In this document: piece after piece, positions 9,272 to 18,106 of the stretch
How the letters are laid out: each line of letters starts with the position of its first letter
Numbering within the stretch: the stretch's first letter is position 1
From: Algibacter sp. L1A34
GTDB taxonomy: Bacteria > Bacteroidota > Bacteroidia > Flavobacteriales > Flavobacteriaceae
Assembly (NCBI RefSeq): GCF_009796805.1
Contig: NZ_CP047029.1
Span: 2,778,001-2,842,000, forward strand
Length of the DNA stretch: 64,000 nucleotides
Direction of reading: 5' to 3'
Made by a program: the position numbers and the translations under genes
Notes under the pieces: model-generated
What the model was told of the DNA's origin: nothing
The model's database searches: none
Seen by the model: the letters and a program-made list of their open reading frames with translations, nothing else

Positions 9272-10933
9272 ATGGAAGCAAAACAAAACGTACTTAAAAT
9301 ACATGAAAAGGACAATGTTATTGTCGCACTAACAGATTTAAAAAAGGGAGATAAAATTACCTTTGAGAATCAAGTGTATGAACTTCAAAATGATATTTCT
9401 GCGAAGCATAAATTTGTTACCGAATCTTTATCGGAAGGAGATCCTGTATATATGTACGGCGTATTAGTGGGTAAAGCTAAAAAAACTATTGTAAAAGGTG
9501 ATTTAATTAGTACAACAAACCTTATTCATGATACTGAAACTTACGATGTAGATGATTCCAAAGAAAAAGAAGTTTGGCAATCTCCCGATGTTTCTAAATT
9601 TATAAATAAAACATTTAACGGGTATCACAGAGCCGATGGTAAAGTAGGAACCGAAAATAATTGGTTAATAATTCCATTAGTTTTTTGTCAGAATAGAAAT
9701 GTAGAAGTTTTAAAACAGGCCTTAGTAGAAAAACTAGGTTATGGTAAAAAACAACATTTAGGTTTAGATGTTGATGCTTTAATTAATGATTATAAATCTG
9801 GCGTTTCCGCGGAAGCGATACTAGAAAAAAATATATTAAAAGAAGGAGAAGATACGAGTAAAAACTTGTTATTTCCTAATGTAGATGGTGTTAAGTTTTT
9901 AACACATGATGGTGGTTGTGGTGGTGCAACATCAGATTCTGTAGCGCTTTGTACACTTTTAGCCGGTTATATTAATAATCCAAATGTGGCGGGTGCAACA
10001 GTTTTAAGTTTAGGTTGCCAACATGCACAAGCTAGTATTTTACAAGATGCTTTATCTAAAATGGCAAAGGAAAACGCTAAGCCAGTTTTTGTTTTAGAAC
10101 AGCAACAAAGTGTATCGGAAAAAGAATTACTTGCCGATGCTGTAAAGAAAACTTTTGTTGGTTTAATGGAAGCTAATAAAGCAGAGCGTAAACCAGCCAA
10201 TTTATCTAAACTTGTAATAGGTTTAGAATGTGGTGGGTCGGATGGATTTTCAGGAATCTCTGCAAATCCAACTTTAGGTTATGTGTCCGATTTAATCGTC
10301 GGTTTAGGAGGAGCAACGGTACTGTCTGAATTCCCTGAATTGAATGGTGTAGAGCAGGAGTTAATTAATCGCTGTACAAGTGCCGATAAGGCCAAAAAGT
10401 TTTCGCATATTATGTCTACTTATAATTCTAAAGCAGAAGCTTTAGGAGCGGCATTTTCAATGAATCCTTCACCTGGAAATATAAAAGATGGTTTAATTAC
10501 CGATGCTATAAAATCTGCAGGAGCTGCCAAAAAAGGCGGAACATCTCCAGTACAAGATGTTTTAGATTATACGGAGCAAGTTGTAACTTCAGGTTTAAAC
10601 CTATTATGCACACCTGGTAACGATGTAGAATCTACAACAGGTTTAGCTGGTTCAGGTTGTAACGTTATTTTATTTACTACAGGCTTAGGTACTCCAACAG
10701 GAAACCCAATTACTCCAGTTATTAAAGTATCGAGTAATACCAAACTTTTTGATAAAATGAGTGATATCATTGATTTTAATACGGGGTCAATTATTGAAGG
10801 CTCAAAAACGATTGAAGAGGTTGGCGAAGAGCTTTTAGACTTTGTAATTGAAGTAGCTAGTGGTAAACAAACAAAAGCAAGACAATTACGTCAAGACGAT
10901 TTTATTCCGTGGAAACGTGGTATGTCTTTATAA
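9272..10933 (+). CDS. UxaA-family (altronate dehydratase-like) sugar-acid dehydratase, putative L-fuconate dehydratase
   Basis: 553 residues, cytoplasmic. An N-terminal SAF domain (about 1-90) is followed by the UxaA core: GYHRADGKVGTENNW near 117, HDGGCGGATSD near 213, GLECGGSDGFSGISANPTLG near 315 and TTGLGTPTGNPITPVIKV near 470. The family dehydrates altronate, galactarate and related sugar acids to 2-keto-3-deoxy acids. The neighbours form a fucose route that needs an L-fuconate dehydratase, and no enolase-superfamily enzyme is present, so that role is inferred. It opens the catabolic block after 211 bp of non-coding DNA. A weak TACTATTG box at 9207-9214 may belong to its promoter. Confidence 0.85.
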   Translation: MEAKQNVLKIHEKDNVIVALTDLKKGDKITFENQVYELQNDISAKHKFVTESLSEGDPVYMYGVLVGKAKKTIVKGDLISTTNLIHDTETYDVDDSKEKEVWQSPDVSKFINKTFNGYHRADGKVGTENNWLIIPLVFCQNRNVEVLKQALVEKLGYGKKQHLGLDVDALINDYKSGVSAEAILEKNILKEGEDTSKNLLFPNVDGVKFLTHDGGCGGATSDSVALCTLLAGYINNPNVAGATVLSLGCQHAQASILQDALSKMAKENAKPVFVLEQQQSVSEKELLADAVKKTFVGLMEANKAERKPANLSKLVIGLECGGSDGFSGISANPTLGYVSDLIVGLGGATVLSEFPELNGVEQELINRCTSADKAKKFSHIMSTYNSKAEALGAAFSMNPSPGNIKDGLITDAIKSAGAAKKGGTSPVQDVLDYTEQVVTSGLNLLCTPGNDVESTTGLAGSGCNVILFTTGLGTPTGNPITPVIKVSSNTKLFDKMSDIIDFNTGSIIEGSKTIEEVGEELLDFVIEVASGKQTKARQLRQDDFIPWKRGMSL

Positions 10934-10964
10934 AAAATAAACAACAAAAATTAAGCATATAAAA

Positions 10965-11747
10965 ATGACAAAATTCAGTTTAAAAAATAAAGTAGCCCTT
11001 GTAACAGGTGGCGGTAGCGGTATAGGTAAAGCTATATCTTTAACTTTTGCTGAGCAAGGTGCAGAAGTGCATATTCTAGATTTTAACCTTGAATCTGCGC
11101 AAGAAACTGTCAAAGAAATTGAAGCATTAGGGGCAAAAGGAACAGCACATAAATGTGATGTTGCTAACCAAACTAATGTGGAAACTATTGTAAATACCAT
11201 TACCGAAAACGGAGCTATTGATATTTTAATTAATAATGCGGGTATTGCACATGTTGGAAATATTGAAGGTGTAGAAGAGGCTGATTTAGACCGTTTGTAC
11301 AACGTAAATATCAAAGGTGTTTACAATTGCATTAAAGCATGTTTACCTGCTTTGAAGAAAACAGGTAACGGTGTTATTTTAAACCTAGCATCTATTGCAT
11401 CTACGGTTGGTATTAACGATCGTTTTGCATATTCTATGACAAAAGGTGCGGTATTAACCATGACGTATTCTATTGCAAAAGATTTTATAAAAGATGGTAT
11501 TCGTTGTAACTGTATTGCACCAGGACGTGTACATACACCTTTTGTAGATGGGTTTATTAAAAATAACTACCCAGGTAAAGAAGAGGAGATGTTCGAGAAA
11601 TTATCGGCAACTCAACCAATTGGGCGTATGGGGAAACCTCAAGAAATGGCAGATTTAGTGCTGTTTTTATGTTCGGATGAAGCTGGCTTTATCACAGGAT
11701 CTAATTATGCTATCGATGGTGGTTTTGTAACACTAAACGGTAATTAA
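10965..11747 (+). CDS. SDR-family dehydrogenase, putative 2-keto-3-deoxy-L-fuconate dehydrogenase
   Basis: 260 residues, classical short-chain dehydrogenase. The cofactor motif TGGGSGIG lies at 14-21, NNAG near 90, catalytic Ser143, Tyr156 and Lys160 (YSMTK), and the C-terminal CSDEAGFITGSNYAIDGG is intact. Asp39 after the second strand suggests NAD rather than NADP. In the non-phosphorylative fucose/rhamnose pathway an SDR oxidises the 2-keto-3-deoxy acid to the 2,4-diketo-3-deoxy acid, the substrate of the FAH-family hydrolase encoded next. The role is inferred from this order; the family is certain. It lies 31 bp after the dehydratase gene. Confidence 0.85.
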   Translation: MTKFSLKNKVALVTGGGSGIGKAISLTFAEQGAEVHILDFNLESAQETVKEIEALGAKGTAHKCDVANQTNVETIVNTITENGAIDILINNAGIAHVGNIEGVEEADLDRLYNVNIKGVYNCIKACLPALKKTGNGVILNLASIASTVGINDRFAYSMTKGAVLTMTYSIAKDFIKDGIRCNCIAPGRVHTPFVDGFIKNNYPGKEEEMFEKLSATQPIGRMGKPQEMADLVLFLCSDEAGFITGSNYAIDGGFVTLNGN

Positions 11748-11783
11748 AAATATATATTTACAAACATAAAATAACTTATACAG

Positions 11784-12641
11784 ATGAAATTAATAAGATT
11801 TGGAGCAGTAGGAAGCGAGCAACCAGGTGTTCAATTAGAAGATGGGACAATAATCGATGTATCGGCATTTGGAACAGATTATAATGAAGAGTTTTTTGGA
11901 AACGATGGTATTGGAAAACTAAAAGCTTGGTTAAAAGATAATCAACAAAGTTGTCCTTTAGTAGGTGATGATGTACGTTTAGGTGTGCCTTTAACAAGAC
12001 CATCAAAAATTGTTTGTGTTGGGTTGAATTATGCACAACACGCGGCAGAAGCTGGTATGGATATTCCTAAAGAACCTGTTTTGTTTTTTAAATCAACAAC
12101 GGCATTAGTTGGTCCAAATGATGATGTAATTATTCCTAAGAATAGTGAAAAATCAGATTGGGAAGTAGAGTTAGCTATCGTTATTGGTAAAAAAGCATCT
12201 TATGTAGAAGAGGCAGACGCTATTGATCATATTGCAGGTTACGTTTTGCATAACGATGTAAGTGAGCGCGCTTTTCAAATAGAAAAATCTGGACAATGGT
12301 GTAAAGGTAAAGGTTGTGATACATTCGCGCCAGTTGGACCTTTTATTGCTACAACAGACGAAATTAAAGATCCGAATAATTTAAACCTTTGGTTGAAAAT
12401 TAACGGAGAAATGATGCAGAATAGCTCAACATCCGATTTTATTTTTAACGTACAACACGTAGTAAGTCATATTAGTCAATTCATGACATTACTTCCTGGA
12501 GATATTATTTCTACGGGTACGCCATTTGGTGTTGGTTTAGGTTTAACACCTCCAACATACTTAAAACCTGGCGATGTTATGGAATTAGGTATTGAAGGTT
12601 TAGGTGTTTCTAAGCAATCGGTAAAAGCATACAAAAAATAA
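11784..12641 (+). CDS. Fumarylacetoacetate hydrolase-family protein, putative 2,4-diketo-3-deoxy-L-fuconate hydrolase
   Basis: 285 residues, a full FAH-family length with a short N-terminal domain. Metal ligands are visible in WEVELAIVIG (E127, E129) and HNDVSER (D158). VGLNYAQHAAE near 79 and STGTPFGVG near 248 are family signatures. The LRA6-type branch of the family cleaves 2,4-diketo-3-deoxy-fuconate or -rhamnonate to pyruvate and L-lactate, which would explain the lactate-oxidation genes 3.5 kb away. It could act on another 2,4-diketo acid. Its stop codon overlaps the next start in TAATG, implying translational coupling. Confidence 0.85.
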   Translation: MKLIRFGAVGSEQPGVQLEDGTIIDVSAFGTDYNEEFFGNDGIGKLKAWLKDNQQSCPLVGDDVRLGVPLTRPSKIVCVGLNYAQHAAEAGMDIPKEPVLFFKSTTALVGPNDDVIIPKNSEKSDWEVELAIVIGKKASYVEEADAIDHIAGYVLHNDVSERAFQIEKSGQWCKGKGCDTFAPVGPFIATTDEIKDPNNLNLWLKINGEMMQNSSTSDFIFNVQHVVSHISQFMTLLPGDIISTGTPFGVGLGLTPPTYLKPGDVMELGIEGLGVSKQSVKAYKK

Positions 12642-13465
12642 TGAAAATAGATGCCCATCAGCATTTTTGGAGTTACAATCCAGTTAGAGATAGCTGGATT
12701 GATGCTTCTATGGAAGTAATAAGAAAAGATTTTCTTCCTAAGGATTTAAAACCTATTTTAGAAGCCAATGCTATTGATGGCTGCATTGTGGTAGAAGCCA
12801 ATCCGTCGGAAGCCGAAACCAATTTTTTATTAGATTTAGCTCATAAAAATCCTTTTATAAAAGGTGTTGTAGGTTGGGTAGATTTATGTTCAGATGATGT
12901 AGAAGAACGCTTAAAGCACTTTTCTGAAAACAAGATTTTTAAAGGGGTTCGTTATTTACTACAAGTAGAAAATGAAGACTTTGTTTTACGAGAAGATTTT
13001 CAGCATGGCATTAGTAAATTAAGTCAATTAAACTTAGCTTACGATGTTTTAATTTTTCCGAAACATTTGGCAAATGTGATAAAGTTGGTCGAGAAATTTC
13101 CAAACCAGCAATTTGTGATAGATCATATTGCAAAACCACAAATTTCAAAAGGATTAGACCCTAGTTGGGTAAAAGATATTAAGAAACTAGGGACATTTAA
13201 AAATGTGGCTTGTAAAATTTCTGGTATGGTTACCGAAACAGAGAATTTTAATTTTGAACCAAAGGATTTTACACCGTTTTTAGATACTATGGTTGCCGCT
13301 TTTGGAACCGATAGGTTGTTATTTGGCTCCGATTGGCCCGTATGTTTATTAGCGAGTGAGTATAAAAGTGTTTTACAAATAATTGAAAATTATTTTATTG
13401 ATTTTTCGGAAGAAGAACAACGCCAAATTATGGGCGGAAATGCCATAAAAATGTATAATTTGTAA
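12641..13465 (+). CDS. Amidohydrolase-family lactonase, putative L-fuconolactone hydrolase
   Basis: 274 residues of the COG3618 type (amidohydrolase_2). The metal-site motif DAHQHFW gives H6 and H8, FVIDHIAKP gives H162, and LLFGSDWPVC gives D231. The TIM-barrel length is normal. Members open sugar lactones; the best known act on L-fucono-1,5-lactone and L-rhamnonolactone, fitting the second step of fucose oxidation. The start overlaps the preceding stop by one base (TAATG). The enzyme is expected in the cytoplasm. Confidence 0.87.
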   Translation: MKIDAHQHFWSYNPVRDSWIDASMEVIRKDFLPKDLKPILEANAIDGCIVVEANPSEAETNFLLDLAHKNPFIKGVVGWVDLCSDDVEERLKHFSENKIFKGVRYLLQVENEDFVLREDFQHGISKLSQLNLAYDVLIFPKHLANVIKLVEKFPNQQFVIDHIAKPQISKGLDPSWVKDIKKLGTFKNVACKISGMVTETENFNFEPKDFTPFLDTMVAAFGTDRLLFGSDWPVCLLASEYKSVLQIIENYFIDFSEEEQRQIMGGNAIKMYNL

Positions 13466-13484
13466 ATTAAAACTAAAATTTAAG

Positions 13485-14264
13485 ATGGATTTAAATTTAA
13501 AAGATAAAGTCATTATAGTTACCGGTGGTTCTAAAGGTATCGGGTTGGGGATTGTTGAGTCCTTAATACATGAAGGAGCCAATCCTGTAATTATTACGCG
13601 TAACAAAGCTAGCGCGATTGATGCTATTGAAGATTTTAAAAAGAAGGGAATTGAAGTTTTTTATGCACTTGCAGAACTTACCGATCCTGAACAATGTAAA
13701 AATGCTATAAACGAGGTCGTGAAGAAGTATGGGCGTATTGATGGTTTAGTCAATAATGCAGGAGTTAATGATAGTGTTGGTTTAGAAACCGGAAATTATA
13801 ACGATTTTATTCAGTCTTTAAAACGTAACGTAGGACATTATTATTCAATGGCACAGTATGTACTTCCTGAACTTAAAAAAACTAAAGGAGCTATAGTAAA
13901 TATAGGCTCTAAAACAGCAGATACAGGCCAAGGCGGTACATCTGGATATGCTGCAGCAAATGGCGGGCGTAATGCATTAACTAGAGAATGGGCGGTAGAG
14001 TTGTTACCATATAGTATTCGTGTTAATGCTCTAATAGTTGCTGAATGTTATACACCGCTTTATGATAAATGGATAAGCACTTTTCCTGATAAAGAACAAC
14101 GATTATTAGATATTACAAAAAATATACCTTTTGGAAATAGAATGACAACTGCCGAAGAAATTGGAGATACTGTCGCTTTTTTATTATCGAGTAAATCAAG
14201 CCATACTACAGGGCAATTACTTTATGTAGATGGTGGTTATGCACATCTCGATCGCTCTCTATAA
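13485..14264 (+). CDS. SDR-family protein, putative L-fucose dehydrogenase, catalytic Lys replaced by Asn
   Basis: 259 residues with the cofactor motif TGGSKGIG (13-20), NNAG near 90, Ser142 and Tyr155. At the position of the invariant active-site lysine the sequence is YAAAN, so residue 159 is Asn; the codon is plainly AAT at 13959-13961. The rest of the fold, with RVNALIVAECYTPLY and TGQLLYVDGGYA, is intact and there is no frameshift, so this looks like a real variant family rather than decay. By position it would oxidise L-fucose to the lactone. An alternative is a dehydrogenase for another intermediate. It lies 19 bp after the lactonase gene. Confidence 0.78.
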   Translation: MDLNLKDKVIIVTGGSKGIGLGIVESLIHEGANPVIITRNKASAIDAIEDFKKKGIEVFYALAELTDPEQCKNAINEVVKKYGRIDGLVNNAGVNDSVGLETGNYNDFIQSLKRNVGHYYSMAQYVLPELKKTKGAIVNIGSKTADTGQGGTSGYAAANGGRNALTREWAVELLPYSIRVNALIVAECYTPLYDKWISTFPDKEQRLLDITKNIPFGNRMTTAEEIGDTVAFLLSSKSSHTTGQLLYVDGGYAHLDRSL

Positions 14265-14300
14265 AAATCTATAGCCAATACACTTAAACTAACTAAATTT

Positions 14301-15641
14301 ATGAACAATACAACCAAAACACCCTTAGTTTCTAAGAAAGTACTTATTCCTTTTATTTTAGTAACATCATTATTCGCCCTTTGGGGATTTGCCAATGCGG
14401 TAACCGACCCTATGGTAAATGCCTTTAAAAAAGTATTAGAATTATCAAATACACAGGCGTCTTGGGTCCAAATGGCTTTTTACGGTGGTTATTTTTGCAT
14501 GGCTTTACCGGCAGCGATGTTTATGCGTAAATATTCGTATAAAGTAGGCGTTTTAATAGGTCTGGGTTTATATGCCGTAGGAGCCTTACTATTTTATCCG
14601 GCAGCTATTACCGAGCAATTTTGGTTTTTCTGCTTAGGGTTATATGTATTAACGTTTGGTTTAGCCTTTTTAGAAACAGCTGCAAATCCATATATTTTAG
14701 CAATGGGATCTAAAGAAACTGCGACCCAACGTTTAAATTTAGCACAATCTGTAAACCCTATTGGATTAACCGCAGGCTTGTTGGTTGCAAAATATTTTGT
14801 TTACGATAGGTTACAATCGGATGATATTGCCGATTTCTCAGCTTTAGATGATGCTAAAAGAGCTATGATTAGAGTGGCAGATTTAGCGGTTATTCGTGAT
14901 CCATACGTTGCTTTAGGTTTGGTTATTTCTGCTGTATTCGTATTGTTTTTGGTTAGTAAAATGCCACAAACTAAAGAAGAGGGAAATATGCCGAGTTTGG
15001 GAGATACTTTCAAAAAATTAGGAACAAATAGTAAATATGTATTAGGAGTAGTTGCACAAATATTATATGTTGGTGGTCAAATTATGACATGGACTTATAT
15101 TTACCAATATGCGGAAGCAATTGATTTAGCTAACGTAGATGTGGTAGGTTACGAAAAAATAGACGTTTTTGCTTATCAGTTTGTTGCATTTGTATTATTT
15201 ACAGTCGGTCGTATTGTTGGTACAGGTATGTTACGCTTTATGAGTCCTGGTAAATTATTAATGTCTTTTGCTTTATTAGCAGGCGCATTTGTTTTAGGAG
15301 CTATGTTTATTGAAAGTATTTACGGCTTGTATTGTGTTGTAGGTATTTCTTTTAGTATGTCGTTAATGTTTCCAACAATTTATGGTATTGCTTTAAACGA
15401 TTTAACAGAAGAACAATCTAAAGTAGGTTCTGCAGGATTAGTAATGGCCATTGTTGGTGGTGCATTGTTACCTATGTTACAAGGGATGATTATTGATGCC
15501 GGAGGAAGTGGTGTTTCTGATACAACCATAATGGGTGTTGCCGAAGTTAATTTTTCTTTTGTATTGCCTTTATTATGCTTTGTTTATATTGCTTGGTATG
15601 GTGCGCATGTATTTAGAAAGCACGAAAATAAAGTAGATTAA
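14301..15641 (+). CDS. fucP: L-fucose:H+ symporter family permease (MFS, FucP type)
   Basis: 446 residues with about 12 hydrophobic segments. FucP landmarks are present: FALWGFANAVTDPMV in the first helix, with Asp36 equivalent to the proton/sugar-coupled Asp of E. coli FucP, and LETAANPYILAMG in helix 4, with Glu125. RLNLAQSVNPIG also fits. A longer loop near 175-195 and the segment near 270 distinguish it from the E. coli protein. It should bring free L-fucose, or a related sugar such as galactose, across the inner membrane. The 36-bp spacing places it in the catabolic operon. Confidence 0.88.
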   Translation: MNNTTKTPLVSKKVLIPFILVTSLFALWGFANAVTDPMVNAFKKVLELSNTQASWVQMAFYGGYFCMALPAAMFMRKYSYKVGVLIGLGLYAVGALLFYPAAITEQFWFFCLGLYVLTFGLAFLETAANPYILAMGSKETATQRLNLAQSVNPIGLTAGLLVAKYFVYDRLQSDDIADFSALDDAKRAMIRVADLAVIRDPYVALGLVISAVFVLFLVSKMPQTKEEGNMPSLGDTFKKLGTNSKYVLGVVAQILYVGGQIMTWTYIYQYAEAIDLANVDVVGYEKIDVFAYQFVAFVLFTVGRIVGTGMLRFMSPGKLLMSFALLAGAFVLGAMFIESIYGLYCVVGISFSMSLMFPTIYGIALNDLTEEQSKVGSAGLVMAIVGGALLPMLQGMIIDAGGSGVSDTTIMGVAEVNFSFVLPLLCFVYIAWYGAHVFRKHENKVD

Positions 15642-15659
15642 ATTTAATGAAATTTTATT

Positions 15660-15989
15660 ATGAAAAAACATTGTTTCGCTTTAGATTTAGTAGATAATGC
15701 TAATTTAATTGAAGAATATAAGGCCTATCACCGAGCTGTTTGGCCGGAAATTATAAAAAGTATTAAAGATTCTGGTATTGAGGATTTAGAAATTTTTCAA
15801 GTCGGAAATCGCTTGTTTATGATAATGAAAGTAAACGAAAGTTTTTCTTTTGAAAAGAAGAACGATATGGACGCTAATAATCCTAAAGTTCAAGAATGGG
15901 AAACGCTTATGTGGAAGTATCAACAAGCGTTGCCGATAGCTAAAAAAGGAGAAAAATGGATGTTGATGGAGAAAATATTTCAGCTTTAG
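15660..15989 (+). CDS. L-rhamnose/L-fucose mutarotase (RhaM family)
   Basis: 109 residues, the normal length for a RhaM-type dimeric alpha-beta-barrel mutarotase. CFALDLVDN at the start, the putative catalytic His24 in YHRAVWPEI, and LFMIMKVN and WETLMWKYQQALP support the family. Such proteins interconvert the anomers of rhamnose or fucose. Next to a FucP permease and the oxidative route, L-fucose is the probable substrate; the classical FucU fold is not used here. It is the last gene before a strong terminator, 18 bp after the permease. Confidence 0.87.
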   Translation: MKKHCFALDLVDNANLIEEYKAYHRAVWPEIIKSIKDSGIEDLEIFQVGNRLFMIMKVNESFSFEKKNDMDANNPKVQEWETLMWKYQQALPIAKKGEKWMLMEKIFQL

Positions 15990-16027
15990 AAATAGACTTC
16001 GTTTTAATATTCAATAAAAATTATTAT

Positions 16028-16075
16028 AAAACAAATGCGACTTTGATATTAATTCAAAGTCGCATTTGTTTTTCT
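16028..16075. terminator. Bidirectional intrinsic terminator between fucose block and lutC
   Basis: A perfect 16-bp stem (16031-16046 with 16054-16069, arms beginning ACAAATGCGACTTTGA) encloses a 7-nt loop. A-rich sequence lies on one side and a T-run on the other, so it can end transcripts from both directions. It sits exactly between the convergent mutarotase and lutC genes. Confidence 0.93.
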
Positions 16076-16100
16076 TTAAAGGTTTTATTCTTCCTGTTTT

Positions 16101-16688
16101 TTACTTCAAAAATAAAGTAAAACTTAAAGCACCCTGTGCTCCAATTACTAGAGACTGTTCAATATCTGCTGTTTTTGAAGGTCCTGCAATAAAAACTCCA
16201 AAATCGTTAGATGTTTCACTTAGTTTAGCATAGGCTTGGTGCATGTATGGTACTATGCTTTCTTTTGAAACTATAACAACTAAATGCTTTGTTATAAAAG
16301 GAAGCGCCCGCATTGGTAGCTGTTTGTCACTTACCCAAACGGCACCATTTTCGGCTACTGCCAAATCACTTTCTAGAATTAAAATATCAAGATCTTCTAA
16401 ATCCTGAGAGTTTTTAATAGTCGTTAAATCTAGAGTATTAAAGGATTCTGTATTAACTAAAGTTGAATATTTAACTTTAGCATCAGGAAATAAAGTTTCC
16501 ATTTGAGAAATTACCGCATCATTAGATATTGTTTTGATGACATTTCCGCCAACAACTTCAATTTTTTTGGTGAATTCTTTTATTAAATCTAAGCCTTCAT
16601 CAAAAATAGACATATCAATATCTGGAAGGTGTAAAAGTTCTGGTTTATTTGCGCTAATTTTGCTTAATATTTGATCTCTGCTACTCAT
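16101..16688 (-). CDS. lutC: Lactate utilization protein C (LUD domain)
   Basis: 195 residues with the LUD (YkgG) domain: ILILESDLAVAENGAVWVSD in the middle and FGVFIAGPSKTADIEQSLVIGAQGA near the C-terminus. LutC belongs to the LutABC complex that oxidises L-lactate to pyruvate in Bacillus and many other bacteria. The start is 3 bp after the lutB stop, so the two are co-transcribed. Its presence beside a pathway that yields L-lactate is metabolically coherent. Confidence 0.9.
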   Translation of the reverse strand: MSSRDQILSKISANKPELLHLPDIDMSIFDEGLDLIKEFTKKIEVVGGNVIKTISNDAVISQMETLFPDAKVKYSTLVNTESFNTLDLTTIKNSQDLEDLDILILESDLAVAENGAVWVSDKQLPMRALPFITKHLVVIVSKESIVPYMHQAYAKLSETSNDFGVFIAGPSKTADIEQSLVIGAQGALSFTLFLK

Positions 16689-16691
16689 TCC

Positions 16692-18071
16692 TTAGTCTTT
16701 TTTATCTTTATTAGCTTCTCTCTTTTTGTACCAATCATCAAAACTTTCTTTTGGTCCTAATGGTAAATCTCTAGCTTTTCCCCAAGCATTTGGTTTGGAG
16801 TTTATTAACGATTTTGGCAGTGTTCTAAGTGACCAACGTGCTATTTTTCCAACCTTTTCAAATTGAGATGGTTTAGCAAAAACTTGTCCCATAATTTCCA
16901 TCGATTTCTTTTTGATGAAAGGTTGTGGCGTTTCTTTTGTAATAATTTGGCGCCATTTATAAAGTTGCGTATGTATGTCAATTTTCACCGGACAAACATC
17001 AGAACAAGATCCACAAAGCGTAGAGGCAAAGGGTAATGTGCTATATTTTTTTAAATCTTTTCCAGGAGATAGAATAGAGCCAATTGGTCCAGGGATTGTC
17101 GCATCGTAACTATGGCCACCACTGCGTCTGTAAATTGGGCAAGTGTTCATACAAGCACCACAACGAATACAATGTAGAGAGGCTCTAAAATCGGGCCTAG
17201 CCAATTGTTCTGAGCGTCCGTTATCAACAATTATAATGTGCATTTTTTTGCCATCGGCTGGTTTTTTAAAATGCGACGAATAGGTGGTTATTGGTTGTCC
17301 AGTTGCAGAACGTGCTAATAATCTTAAAAACACACCTAGATGTTCTTGTCTTGGGATAATTTTTTCGACACCCATACAAGCAATATGCACTGGAGCTAAA
17401 TGCGCCCCCATATCGGCGTTACCTTCATTAGTGCAAACAACAAACCCTCCTGTTTCTGCAATGGCGAAATTCACACCTGTAAGAGCTGCATCTGCTTCTA
17501 TAAATTTTTGTCTTAAATGTTTTCTAGCTTCTCCTGTTAAATATTGTGGGTCACCATCACAAGGTTTTGTTCCCAAATGCTCCTGAAACAATTCATCAAC
17601 TTCGTGTCTGTTTTTATGTATGGCTGGCAGTACAATATGGCTTGGCGGTTCTTTGGCTAACTGTACAATACGCTCACCCAAATCTGTATCAATCACTTCA
17701 ATACCATCGGCTTCCAAATATGGGTTTAGATGACATTCTTCCGTTAACATCGACTTACTTTTAACTACTTTTTTAGCGTTATTTTCTTTTAATATTTTAA
17801 GAACAATTTGGTTATGTTCCTCGGCATCTGCTGCCCAATGGACTTCAATGCCGTTTTTATTGGCATTGGCTTCAAATTCTTGTAAATAAACATCTAAATT
17901 AGAAAGCATGTGGGCTTTTATACCGTGACCAAGATTACGGAGTTCTTCCCAACCTTTTACTTCGTGTACAGATTTATCACGTTTATGGCGAACAAACCAA
18001 AGGGCTTTATCATGCCAATCGACTTTTTTTTCGTCTTTATTAAAAATGCTAGCTAGTTTAGAATGACTCAT
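16692..18071 (-). CDS. lutB: Lactate utilization protein B, iron-sulfur protein
   Basis: 459 residues. The N-terminal two thirds is a LUD domain (SKSMLTEECHLNPYLE, ETGGFVVCTNEGNADMG). A ferredoxin-like segment follows with CIRCGACMNTCPIYRR and CGSCSDVCPVKIDIH, giving ligands for two [4Fe-4S] clusters, then a basic C-terminal tail. This is the LutB arrangement and length. It passes electrons from lactate to the respiratory chain together with LutA and LutC. It is 35 bp from lutA. Confidence 0.93.
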   Translation of the reverse strand: MSHSKLASIFNKDEKKVDWHDKALWFVRHKRDKSVHEVKGWEELRNLGHGIKAHMLSNLDVYLQEFEANANKNGIEVHWAADAEEHNQIVLKILKENNAKKVVKSKSMLTEECHLNPYLEADGIEVIDTDLGERIVQLAKEPPSHIVLPAIHKNRHEVDELFQEHLGTKPCDGDPQYLTGEARKHLRQKFIEADAALTGVNFAIAETGGFVVCTNEGNADMGAHLAPVHIACMGVEKIIPRQEHLGVFLRLLARSATGQPITTYSSHFKKPADGKKMHIIIVDNGRSEQLARPDFRASLHCIRCGACMNTCPIYRRSGGHSYDATIPGPIGSILSPGKDLKKYSTLPFASTLCGSCSDVCPVKIDIHTQLYKWRQIITKETPQPFIKKKSMEIMGQVFAKPSQFEKVGKIARWSLRTLPKSLINSKPNAWGKARDLPLGPKESFDDWYKKREANKDKKD

Positions 18072-18106
18072 AATGTTTTGTTTTATGAAACTTTTGGCGG
18101 TTTAAA

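Noticed and set aside
17284-17586. 100-codon open frame on the plus strand inside lutB
   Set aside because: Mirror of a strongly conserved LUD region; no independent evidence.
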